Shown here: piece by piece, positions 1 through 4,221 of the stretch
Numbering within the stretch: position 1 is the first letter of the stretch
Layout: the number at the start of each line of letters is the position of its first letter
From: an uncultured Oscillospiraceae bacterium
GTDB taxonomy: Bacteria; Bacillota; Clostridia; Oscillospirales; Oscillospiraceae
Direction of reading: 5' to 3'
Length of the DNA stretch: 5,221 bases
Assembly (NCBI GenBank): GCA_934515035.1
Contig: CAKSXP010000141.1
Coordinates: 1-5,221, forward strand
The notes under the pieces: generated by a model
What the model saw: only the letters and a program-made list of their open reading frames with translations
Told to the model about the DNA's origin: nothing
Database searches by the model: none
Program-made: the position numbers and the translations under genes

Positions 1-41
1 TGCACAGGGTTGGCGTTCAGAAATTCTACGACTTTGTTCAT
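1..41 (-). CDS. N-terminus of probable pyridoxamine 5'-phosphate oxidase (PPOX) family protein, cut by window edge
   Basis: Only the first 13 codons are visible; they read MNKVVEFLNANPV on the minus strand. The ATG at 41-39 follows a good Shine-Dalgarno (GGAGG, 54-50) at 8 nt. This opening is typical of small FMN-binding split-barrel proteins of the pyridoxamine 5'-phosphate oxidase family in Clostridia, which often lie divergent to an HxlR regulator as here. Family members are cytoplasmic flavoproteins, usually of unknown substrate. The assignment rests on a very short stretch plus gene order, so the start is well supported and the family is tentative. Confidence 0.5.
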   Translation of the reverse strand, partial: MNKVVEFLNANPV

Positions 42-97
42 AATAAGTACCTCCAAAAATTTTTCGCTCCGAAAGGTTTCTTTTTTCTTTCGCTGAC

Positions 98-125
98 ATT
101 ATAATAGCGCTGTAGAGCCTGTTTA
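98..125 (-). promoter_or_regulatory. Candidate promoter of the divergent PPOX-like gene
   Basis: On the minus strand a perfect TATAAT (103-98) lies 16 bp from TAAACA (125-120, 4/6 to TTGACA), which puts the start site near 91 and leaves a ~50-nt leader. The block ATTATAAT (98-105) also carries TATAAT on the plus strand (100-105), so it may serve hxlR too, but no good plus-strand -35 is present (TTTCTT at 77-82). Confidence 0.4.
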
Positions 126-133
126 TAAAGTAA

Positions 134-147
134 GCACAATATTGTGC
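134..147. promoter_or_regulatory. Perfect 14-bp palindrome, candidate HxlR operator
   Basis: GCACAAT followed directly by ATTGTGC gives a perfect dyad in the divergent promoter region, 36 bp before the HxlR start codon and just upstream of the minus-strand promoter. HxlR-type repressors bind dyads between themselves and a divergent target, so this is the best operator candidate. Binding itself is inferred. Confidence 0.45.
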
Positions 148-182
148 CGTAGTTACCCAAAGGATACTATTGGGAGGATATT

Positions 183-563
183 ATGAAAAAAGAGATAAAT
201 GTCGGGCTTCCCGCCTGCCCGGTGGAGACCACGTTGACTCTCATCGGCGATAAGTGGAAGGTACTTATCCTGCGGGATCTGATGCCGGGAACGAAGCGAT
301 TCGGCGAGTTGAAAAAGTCCATCGGGAATGTCTCACAGAAGGTGCTGACGGCGCAGCTCCGCGCAATGGAGGGAAGCGGACTTGTTCACCGGGAGGTCTA
401 TGCCGAGGTGCCGCCGCGAGTGGAATATTCCCTGACAGAGCTTGGCAGGAGCCTGAAGCCCATTCTGGATTCCATGTGGGCGTGGGGCGAAGAATATAAG
501 AAGCAGCACGAATTGGCAGATGTGCAGGACGGCAAACAGCTTGAAACGGAGCGGGTTTTCTGA
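183..563 (+). CDS. HxlR-family winged-helix transcriptional regulator
   Basis: The protein has 126 residues, a normal HxlR length. The family signature is intact: a conserved N-terminal cysteine at position 12 in the context CPVETTLTLIGDKWK, then the winged-helix region (RDLMPGTKRFGELKKSI, with VSQKVLTAQLRAMEGSGLV as recognition helix and wing entry), then the R-V-EYSLTELG strand and a C-terminal dimer helix ending EEYKKQHE. Members are cytoplasmic DNA-binding dimers; the conserved Cys senses electrophiles or oxidants in several characterised members (HypR, QorR, YodB). The start is fixed by GGAGG (173-177), 5 nt before the ATG. A short dyad, CCCAA/TTGGG (156-174), overlaps the ribosome site. 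The likely target is the divergent PPOX-like gene through the 134-147 palindrome. The acidic/polar tail after residue 110 is not conserved in the family. Confidence 0.93.
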   Translation: MKKEINVGLPACPVETTLTLIGDKWKVLILRDLMPGTKRFGELKKSIGNVSQKVLTAQLRAMEGSGLVHREVYAEVPPRVEYSLTELGRSLKPILDSMWAWGEEYKKQHELADVQDGKQLETERVF

Positions 564-564
564 A

Positions 565-592
565 AACAACACAATCTGCCCTTTGTGTTGTT
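565..592. promoter_or_regulatory. 10-bp inverted repeat between HxlR stop and next promoter
   Basis: AACAACACAA (565-574) pairs perfectly with TTGTGTTGTT (583-592) around an 8-nt spacer. It starts 2 nt after the hxlR stop, so it could be a terminator, but the stem is AT-rich and no T-run follows. Its right arm overlaps the -35 of the next promoter (591-596), so an operator for the downstream TetR protein is equally plausible. Confidence 0.45.
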
Positions 593-619
593 CAGATGCG
601 CCTTCTTCGATGATATCAT
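591..619 (+). promoter_or_regulatory. Promoter of the damaged membrane-protein/TetR operon
   Basis: TTCAGA (591-596, 4/6) and TATCAT (614-619) are separated by 17 bp, and the -10 is extended by TGA (611-613). The -10 lies in a perfect 10-bp palindrome, ATGATATCAT (610-619). A start near 626 gives a ~23-nt leader with AAGGAGG at 634-640. Confidence 0.55.
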
Positions 620-648
620 AAAACCATCAAATGAAGGAGGCGCAAGCC

Positions 649-1002
649 ATGAACACAGATAAGATATACGCAGAACAACTCGCCAACGAATACGCACCCA
701 AGGACACCTCCGCGGTTGCCGCCCTTCGCAAGCTGGACGCAAGGGCCAAGCGCCCGGCAGGGATATTCACCTATACCTTCGGCATTATTGCAGCTCTTGT
801 TTTCGGCACGGGCATGTGCCTTGCCATGGGATAGATCGGCAGCGGGACCACAGGCTCCCTTGTGCTGGGCGTTATTATCGGGGTGCTGGGTATGGCCGGC
901 ATGGGCGTCAACTATCCGGTCTATAAGCGCATACTTGAAAACGGTAAGAAAAAATATGCCTTTGAGATCATAGAGCTGGCAAAAGAGATCAGCGGGAAGT
1001 AA
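649..1002 (+). pseudogene. Small two-helix membrane protein interrupted by an in-frame TAG
   Basis: The ATG at 649 is chosen because AAGGAGG (634-640) sits 8 nt upstream; an ATG at 631 overlaps that ribosome site. The frame spans 117 positions to TAA at 1000-1002 but carries TAG at codon 62 (832-834). Before the stop: a soluble N-terminus (MNTDKIYAEQLANEYAPKDT), a basic stretch (RKLDARAKRP) and a first membrane helix (about residues 39-60). After it, the same frame continues cleanly with a second helix (LVLGVIIGVLGMAGMGVNY) and a charged tail (KKKYAFEIIELAKEISGK). I recognise this as a conserved Firmicutes protein of about 117 residues, often next to a TetR regulator and of unknown function. 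One C-to-T change in CAG would explain the TAG. A truncated 61-residue product is possible; readthrough is less likely. Confidence 0.8.
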
Positions 1003-1005
1003 GCC

Positions 1006-1429
1006 GTGAAAAAGGTACAGGCGATATTAAACAGGATCCTGCATCCGCCAAAATGGGTGCTGTTTCTTGCGCCGCCCGTCGTTTTTGCTGTACTTGCTTA
1101 TGTTTTTATTACCGGGCAGAACAACAGTGCGCCGGCATACCCGGTTTATGTGGCGTCGGCGTACTGCCTGACCATTCTGATCTTGCCGCTGCCGGAGCGG
1201 ATACGGAGCGCAAAAGCGTGCATTGTGCTGCGGATAAACAGCACGGCGTTTGGCGGCAGATATGTGAATGACCTCTCTTTCCGCGGAAGACGCCGGATTC
1301 CGGAGACTGATGAACGCCATTACCGGCGGCGCCGTATGGGTAACGGTAATACTGTCTGCCGTATGTATGCTGTGCCGAAGTACGGGAATGAAAGATAAGG
1401 TGAGCGCTGTTGAACAGAGCCGAAAGTAA
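1006..1429 (+). pseudogene. Membrane protein gene with large internal out-of-frame deletion
   Basis: A GTG at 1006, 3 nt after the previous stop, opens MKKVQAILNRILHPPKWVLF, followed by two membrane helices (about residues 18-36 and 45-62) and a loop ending GGRYVNDLSFRG (near 1287). The frame then becomes arginine-rich and unlike a protein (RGRRRIPETDERHYRRRR) and stops at 1398. In the +1 frame from about 1295, FRRLMNAITGGAVWVTVILSA gives a good last membrane helix and a natural end at TAA 1427-1429, overlapping the TetR start by 20 nt. From memory of the family, these two pieces are the beginning and end of a ~300-residue polytopic membrane protein that often precedes a TetR gene. About 160-190 central residues are therefore missing, and the junction (about 1283-1296) changes frame. 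The function of intact homologues is unknown to me. Confidence 0.75.
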
Positions 1430-2231
1430 ATATTTTGCCACCGCCGCGCGCATGGACGAAGCGTTTCTGGAGCTGATCGAAAAGAAGGACTTTGCCTATA
1501 TCACGGTAAAAGAGATATGCGAAAAAGCAGGGGTCAACCGATCCACCTTTTATCTGCATTATGAAACGGCCGCCGATCTGCTGGCGGAAAGCGCGCAATA
1601 CATTATTGACCGGTTCGTGGAAGCCATGCCGCATGATACGGCGGAGTTTTTGAAAAAACTGCCGGATCGACCGCTTGAGGAACTGTATCTCATCACGCCG
1701 GAATATCTGACTCCATACCTGACTTATATCAGGGAGCACCGCCGCATTTTCCGCACAACGGTGGAGCAGGCGGCGGTGCTGCGCATGAACGATGCCTACG
1801 GCGGACTTGAGAGACATGTGGTTATGCCGATCCTGGAACGGTTCCGTGTGCCGGACGCGGATTGGGAATATATTATGGCGTTCTATATCGACGGTCTGAT
1901 GGCGATCATCAACAAATGGCTGAGGGATGATTGCCGGGACAGCATTGAGCATATAATTTCCGTGATGAAGAGGTGCGCCGCCCCCTTGACTTTTCGGGCG
2001 GACTGTGATACAGCGCCTATCATAAGGCGACAAACCGATCTGCCGGGGGCACTCGAGTTCCGTCGGCAATATTCACGATACGTTTGTATAATGAGAGACC
2101 GCACTGCCTTTTGGCGGTGCGGTTTTTTGCACGTCCCCGGAACAGAAAAACACTGGGAAAAATCGGTGTTATCGTCATTTTATGTCGTTCTCTGGGATTT
2201 CCTACTATTATTTCACGTTTCCCAAATATGA
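1410..2231 (+). CDS. TetR/AcrR-family regulator with frameshifted, run-on C-terminus
   Basis: TTG at 1410 is the start, with AAGGTGAG (1397-1404) 5 nt upstream. Residues about 12-60 are a textbook TetR_N helix-turn-helix (ITVKEICEKAGVNRSTFYLHY, then DLLAESAQ). Residues 90-190 form a helical ligand domain of TetR_C_7 type (YLTYIREHRRIF, AFYIDGLMAIINKWL, IEHIISVMKRC). The open frame is 273 residues, against roughly 190-200 for such proteins. After KRCAAP (codon 192, 1983-1985) the sequence is unrelated and runs through a complete terminator at 2098-2128. Removing one C from the C5 run at 1981-1985 would give CCT TGA, a stop exactly where the family ends. The last ~80 residues are therefore almost certainly non-native. 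It is likely the autoregulator of the operon starting at 649. Confidence 0.85.
   Translation: MNRAESKYFATAARMDEAFLELIEKKDFAYITVKEICEKAGVNRSTFYLHYETAADLLAESAQYIIDRFVEAMPHDTAEFLKKLPDRPLEELYLITPEYLTPYLTYIREHRRIFRTTVEQAAVLRMNDAYGGLERHVVMPILERFRVPDADWEYIMAFYIDGLMAIINKWLRDDCRDSIEHIISVMKRCAAPLTFRADCDTAPIIRRQTDLPGALEFRRQYSRYVCIMRDRTAFWRCGFLHVPGTEKHWEKSVLSSFYVVLWDFLLLFHVSQI
2098..2128 (+). terminator. Rho-independent terminator of the TetR operon
   Basis: ACCGCACTGCC (2098-2108) and GGCGGTGCGGT (2113-2123) form an 11-bp stem with one T-G pair and a TTTT loop, followed by TTTTT. It is directional (plus) and lies inside the run-on part of the TetR open frame. Confidence 0.92.
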
Positions 2232-2344
2232 AACGCCTGTCCCATTTATGAAATCCGCGTGAAACAGGTGTGGGAAAACGCGGGAAACAAATCTTACCAA
2301 AAGATTATTGCAAATTTTGCACAGGGCGCCATTTGTGAAAAATA
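2129..2344. other. Intergenic region with no supported gene
   Basis: AT-rich DNA between the TetR operon terminator and the 3' end of the small minus-strand gene. It contains array A, several GGGAAA-type words, a CCTGT/ACAGG dyad (about 2236-2268) and a 6-bp dyad AATCTT/AAGATT (2290-2306). The last could be a weak minus-strand terminator for the 2345-2518 gene, as TTTGTTT follows it on that strand. No coding frame here looks protein-like. Confidence 0.5.
2219..2251 (-). repeat. Array A: two phased copies of a TCANAWWTGGGAA motif
   Basis: Read on the minus strand, TCATATTTGGGAA (2231-2219) and TCATAAATGGGAC (2251-2239) are two copies of one 13-mer, offset by exactly 20 bp. A decayed third copy may lie at 2211-2199. 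Simple GGGAAA sites on the plus strand follow at 2272 and 2282. The same 13-mer recurs as three plus-strand copies at 3441-3493. Confidence 0.6.
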
Positions 2345-2518
2345 TCAGTGGGAATCGACATAGCAGGCCAGGGCACTGACCAGACAGACGGCGGCGGAAG
2401 CGAGCGCCAGACCTGCTGTAACGGAGAGCCTTGAGGTCAGCAGCAGCATATACGCCGGTACGAAAAGGCAGAACCCGGCGATCGCCAGAATAATATAAAC
2501 GGCGTGGTCGTACTTCAT
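2345..2518 (-). CDS. Small two-helix membrane protein, 57 residues, unknown function
   Basis: The ATG at 2518-2516 opens MKYDHAVYIILAIAGFCLFV and the frame ends CYVDSH followed by TGA (2347-2345). Two hydrophobic segments stand out: residues 7-27 (with a proline at 21) and residues 33-52, rich in Ala, Leu and Val, joined by a short polar turn (TSRLS). The upstream AGGGGG (2531-2526) at 7 nt is an acceptable but not ideal ribosome site. A -10-like TACAAT lies 38 nt further up. The composition is fully consistent with a small integral membrane protein. I do not recognise a family, and no neighbour suggests a role. It could still be a chance frame, though two well-formed helices and a start signal argue for a gene. 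Confidence 0.6.
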   Translation of the reverse strand: MKYDHAVYIILAIAGFCLFVPAYMLLLTSRLSVTAGLALASAAVCLVSALACYVDSH

Positions 2519-2555
2519 GTTATATCCCCCTGCTCATAAGATGCTGTCTGAGCGT

Positions 2556-2584
2556 ATTGTATGCTATTTAAGCGTGAGCCGCAA
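2556..2584 (-). promoter_or_regulatory. Possible promoter of the 57-residue membrane protein
   Basis: Minus strand TACAAT (2561-2556, 5/6) with a 17-bp spacer to TTGCGG (2584-2579, only the TTG conserved). A start near 2549 gives a ~30-nt leader. The weak -35 keeps confidence low. Confidence 0.35.
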
Positions 2585-2689
2585 TAGGCGAGCTTATCAA
2601 AAAAAACGGACAGAAACTTATTTAAAAGGGGAAAAAGAGACGAAAACGGCGGCTGCCTGCACCGGGCGGAGGCCGGATATGTCACGGAG

Positions 2690-2742
2690 CCATGAGAAAG
2701 CAAAGCCCCACTCCGGCAAATCCAGCGGAGAGGGGCTTTGCT
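2690..2742 (-). terminator. Terminator downstream of the holin gene
   Basis: AGCAAAGCCCC (2699-2709) pairs perfectly with GGGGCTTTGCT (2732-2742), and CTCCG/CGGAG continue the stem after one A-A mismatch, giving 16 pairs with a 10-nt loop. On the minus strand a modest pyrimidine tail (TTCTC) follows; on the plus strand there is none. It lies 41 bp past the holin stop. Confidence 0.7.
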
Positions 2743-2783
2743 GCGGTATTCAGGGTCTCAGCGGCTGTGAAGGGCCGCGGCAG

Positions 2784-2987
2784 TCATTCCGTTGTGCATT
2801 CGGGAAGGTTTGCAACGCTCGCAAGCAGACTCAGCAGTCCTGCCAGCAGCGATGCGGAAACGACCATCAACCAGCCGACGTCCGCTATAACGGCGCTCGT
2901 GCCGATCGTCGCAATGGCCGTCTGTGCTATTGCCTTGACCGCGCGCACTCCCGCGCGCTTTATCCAGTCCTTAAAGTAGTTTGCCAT
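2784..2987 (-). CDS. Stand-alone phage holin, r1t type
   Basis: 67 residues. The opening, MANYFKDWIKRAGVRAVKAI, is a basic amphipathic segment followed by AQTAIATIGTSAVIADVGW and a strongly hydrophobic LMVVSASLLAGLLSLLASVA. This layout (R-A-x-K-x-x-A-Q-T, a first helix, a D-x-x-W turn, then S-x-x-L-A-A/G-x-L-S-L-L) matches the r1t-type phage holins, which oligomerise in the inner membrane and make holes that release endolysin. The ATG at 2987 has GGGAGG (3002-2997) 9 nt upstream. No endolysin, tail gene or integrase lies nearby, and it has its own terminator (2690-2742), so it appears to be a single-gene unit: a prophage remnant or a host-adopted holin, for example for protein export or lysis. 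A convincing promoter was not found. Confidence 0.78.
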   Translation of the reverse strand: MANYFKDWIKRAGVRAVKAIAQTAIATIGTSAVIADVGWLMVVSASLLAGLLSLLASVANLPECTTE

Positions 2988-3028
2988 GTTTTTTTACCTC
3001 CCTTTGTAGTTTCGCCCCCGTCTTTTTC

Positions 3029-3090
3029 GCGACCGGGTATCAGGCGCGCGGTGAGTGCGGGTATGTTTTTTTCTGAGCGACCGGGTCTCA
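3029..3090. repeat. 14-bp direct repeat upstream of the holin gene
   Basis: GCGACCGGGTATCA (3029-3042) and GCGACCGGGTCTCA (3077-3090) differ at one base and are 48 bp apart. They lie in the leader/promoter region of the holin gene. The second copy also sits in a small dyad, TGAG/CTCA (3074-3090). They may be regulator sites or a local duplication. Confidence 0.5.
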
Positions 3091-3153
3091 AAACCTGACT
3101 TTTTCTGCCTTTGGCCTGTCCGTATGGCCGGCGCCGGTGCGGAAGGACCACGG

Positions 3154-3199
3154 AAAAAGCTCATATTGCCGTGCCGCAAGACAATATTGAGCTTTTTTT
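3154..3199. terminator. AT-rich hairpin, possible bidirectional terminator
   Basis: AAAAAGCTCATATTG (3154-3168) pairs with CAATATTGAGCTTTTT (3182-3197) with one bulged T, around a GC-containing 13-nt loop. A-run and T-run flanks give a U-tail on both strands. It sits between the divergent holin and XRE genes, where neither needs a terminator, so it may end an unseen small transcript. Confidence 0.5.
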
Positions 3200-3256
3200 C
3201 CAATGATTTCTTCCATTTAACCAAATTTTGCGCGTTTTTTTGGGCAATGTTCCATA

Positions 3257-3285
3257 TTGCTTCTCCCGTCCGGCAGTCATACAAT
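3257..3285 (+). promoter_or_regulatory. Candidate promoter of the XRE regulator
   Basis: TTGCTT (3257-3262, TTG conserved) and TACAAT (3280-3285, 5/6) are 17 bp apart. This would give a leader of well over 120 nt that passes through the GC-rich stretch, the palindrome and array B. Confidence 0.4.
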
Positions 3286-3410
3286 ATAAGTAAACAGGAT
3301 TTTACAATTATCACACGAAGCTCGGCCGGGCCAAAGGCGGTGTGCGCCGCCGGAGGACACCCGGTGCGGGCCTTGTCGCGCCCGCGGCCGTTCTCCGGCT
3401 GCATCTAAAG

Positions 3411-3429
3411 TCTATACCGCGGTGATAGA
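3411..3429. promoter_or_regulatory. Imperfect palindrome, candidate autoregulatory operator
   Basis: TCTATACCG and CGGT-ATAGA form a near-perfect dyad broken only by one extra G at 3424. The half-site ATACCGC recurs at 3429-3435, 15 bp after the first copy (3414-3420). The position just upstream of array B and the XRE frame fits an operator; binding is inferred. Confidence 0.4.
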
Positions 3430-3440
3430 TACCGCAAGAA

Positions 3441-3493
3441 GCAGAAATGGGAATCCCGTATCAGATATGGGAAACAGAATTCAAATTTGGGAA
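3441..3493 (+). repeat. Array B: three copies of TCANAWWTGGGAA at 20-bp pitch
   Basis: GCAGAAATGGGAA (3441-3453), TCAGATATGGGAA (3461-3473) and TCAAATTTGGGAA (3481-3493) begin exactly 20 bp apart. The remaining 7 bp of each unit are not conserved, so a core motif at fixed phase is maintained rather than a recent tandem duplication. The array lies immediately before the conserved part of the XRE frame. Confidence 0.7.
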
Positions 3494-3508
3494 GGACATG
3501 AAACAACG

Positions 3509-3916
3509 GTGGAAAAAATCAGAAACCGGATCCGGGAAGAGCGGGAAGCGCGCTCCATGACCCTGACCCAATTGTCAGAGGCTTCAGGGATCTCAAAATC
3601 AACTCTGTCACGTTATGAACATGGGGGAGACGCGCCAACATCCGCGCTCCAAAAGGTGGCCGAAGTGATGGACATACCGACGACTCAGCTGCTTGTGGAA
3701 TCGAAGGAGAGCGAAGATGGCACTGTGCTTGGAAGCGACATTCTGGCCCAGCTGGCGGCAACTCAGCAAAAGCTTCTTTTTTGCCTCTATTGCTACGACA
3801 TATCCCGCGCTAAGCAGCGCTTTTACCATGCGATAATTCTGATGCTCTGCGCCGTGCTGGTGTACATACTGGTGGACCGCTTCTGCTTTCCGGACGGGCT
3901 GCTGTTCCGTGACTGA
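3509..3916 (+). CDS. XRE-family regulator with C-terminal membrane helix
   Basis: From GTG 3509 the protein has 135 residues. Residues 4-59 are a complete Cro/C1-type helix-turn-helix (IREEREARSMTLTQLSEASG, then ISKSTLSRYEHG as recognition helix, then ALQKVAEVMDIP). A linker (ESKESEDGT...LAQLAATQQKL) is followed by one hydrophobic helix at about 105-123 (FYHAIILMLCAVLVYILVD) and a short tail. This suggests a DNA-binding protein tethered to the membrane, with its tail outside. The frame is open back to GTG 3422 (164 residues) and has an ATG at 3467, but those codons fall within array B and upstream of the conserved domain, and neither has a good ribosome site. GTG 3509 has GGGAAGG, but at a long 13 nt, so the start is uncertain. 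Target genes are unknown; array B is a candidate own operator. Confidence 0.85.
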   Translation: MEKIRNRIREEREARSMTLTQLSEASGISKSTLSRYEHGGDAPTSALQKVAEVMDIPTTQLLVESKESEDGTVLGSDILAQLAATQQKLLFCLYCYDISRAKQRFYHAIILMLCAVLVYILVDRFCFPDGLLFRD

Positions 3917-3926
3917 CGGCGCGGGC

Positions 3927-3976
3927 AAAAAAGGGGAACGCTCCGGAATCTGTCATTCCGGGGCGTTCCCCTTTTT
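3927..3976 (+). terminator. Strong, probably bidirectional terminator after the XRE gene
   Basis: AAAAAGGGGAACGC (3928-3941) pairs with GCGTTCCCCTTTTT (3963-3976), continued by a T-G pair and CCGGAAT/ATTCCGG, giving 22 pairs and a 5-nt loop. It starts 10 bp past the XRE stop. The A/T flanks make it usable from both sides, which separates XRE from the convergent 6S RNA. Confidence 0.93.
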
Positions 3977-3988
3977 GTAATATCAGAT

Positions 3989-4024
3989 AAAAAACGAGAG
4001 CGCTTCGGGAGTACCGAAGCGCTC
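3989..4024 (-). terminator. Terminator of the 6S RNA gene
   Basis: On the minus strand GAGCGCTTCGG (4024-4014) and CCGAAGCGCTC (4008-3998) form a perfect 11-bp stem with a 5-nt loop, followed by TCG and TTTTTT (3994-3989). It starts right after the RNA closing stem. Confidence 0.9.
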
Positions 4025-4217
4025 GGCCCGCTTGTGCCGTGGGGGCCCGATTATAACCTGCACGTTTCGGCAGGTGGGTCGCGGCCCCGCTGTTTCGCTG
4101 CTTCCAACGTCCGGGAACGGTCGATGCCGTCCAGGGAGGCCTGCAATCCGCAGCGGGAGACATGCGTCCCTTATAAATAATGTGGGTTTAAAAGGACCCA
4201 AAGTCCACGAACACAGC
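4025..4217 (-). ncRNA. ssrS: 6S RNA (RNA polymerase-binding regulatory RNA)
   Basis: The ~190-nt RNA folds like 6S. The closing stem joins GCU-GUG-UU-CGUGG (4217-4205) to CCACG-G-CAC-A-AGC (4042-4030) and continues, after a 5-nt bulge, as GGGUCC (4199-4194) with GGGCCC (4048-4043). A large central bubble follows, whose 3' side carries a small hairpin ACCUGC/GCAGGU (4075-4056). The terminal arm is CCCGCUG (4157-4151) with CAGCGGG (4092-4086), capped by the ACGG/CCGU hairpin. It has its own extended -10 and terminator. 6S RNA mimics an open promoter, traps the housekeeping sigma holoenzyme in slow growth, and is released by product-RNA synthesis from the bubble. Family recognition is by fold and remembered Clostridia sequence; no covariance search was done. 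SRP RNA was considered and lacks the GGUCAGG/GGAAGG core. Confidence 0.85.
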
Positions 4218-4221
4218 AGGT

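Larger units (their letters stand above)
2988..3421. other. 434-bp divergent intergenic region between holin and XRE regulator
   Basis: No frame here has protein-like composition. It contains the holin ribosome site, the GCGACCGGGT direct repeats, the 3154-3199 hairpin, a candidate plus promoter (3257-3285), a GC-rich stretch (about 3318-3400) with nested dyads such as GGCGG/CCGCC (3337-3352 region) and GGTGT/ACACC, and an imperfect palindrome at 3411-3429. The GC-rich part would be the structured leader of the XRE mRNA if the promoter at 3257-3285 is used. Confidence 0.5.

Noticed and set aside
832..834. Genome-wide TAG recoding (for example TAG to glutamine)
   Set aside because: Other genes here show normal TGA/TAA ends and no suppressor tRNA is in the window; a single nonsense mutation is simpler, especially beside two other lesions.
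1320..2069. Long 249-residue open frame on the minus strand opposite TetR
   Set aside because: It is antisense to a clear TetR coding frame, has no ribosome site, and its composition (Arg, His, Gln-rich) is that of a mirror frame.
2087..2092. Perfect TATAAT on the plus strand
   Set aside because: No -35 at a proper distance and any transcript would start at the base of the 2098-2128 terminator.
2517..3098. 193-residue plus-strand open frame
   Set aside because: It crosses the holin gene and its terminator in antisense and has no domain-like pattern.
2994..3408. Open frames of 117 and 136 residues on both strands between holin and XRE
   Set aside because: Low-complexity Arg/Pro/Ala-rich translations, no start signals, and they run through the hairpin and promoter-like elements.
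3441..3493. CRISPR-like reading of the three 20-bp-spaced repeats
   Set aside because: The repeat core is 13 bp with only 7 bp between copies and no cas genes; far too short for spacers.
4086..4110. SRP RNA, suggested by GGAAGCAGC on the minus strand
   Set aside because: The surrounding SRP domain IV core (GGUCAGG...GGAAGG) is missing, while the overall fold and bubble fit 6S RNA.
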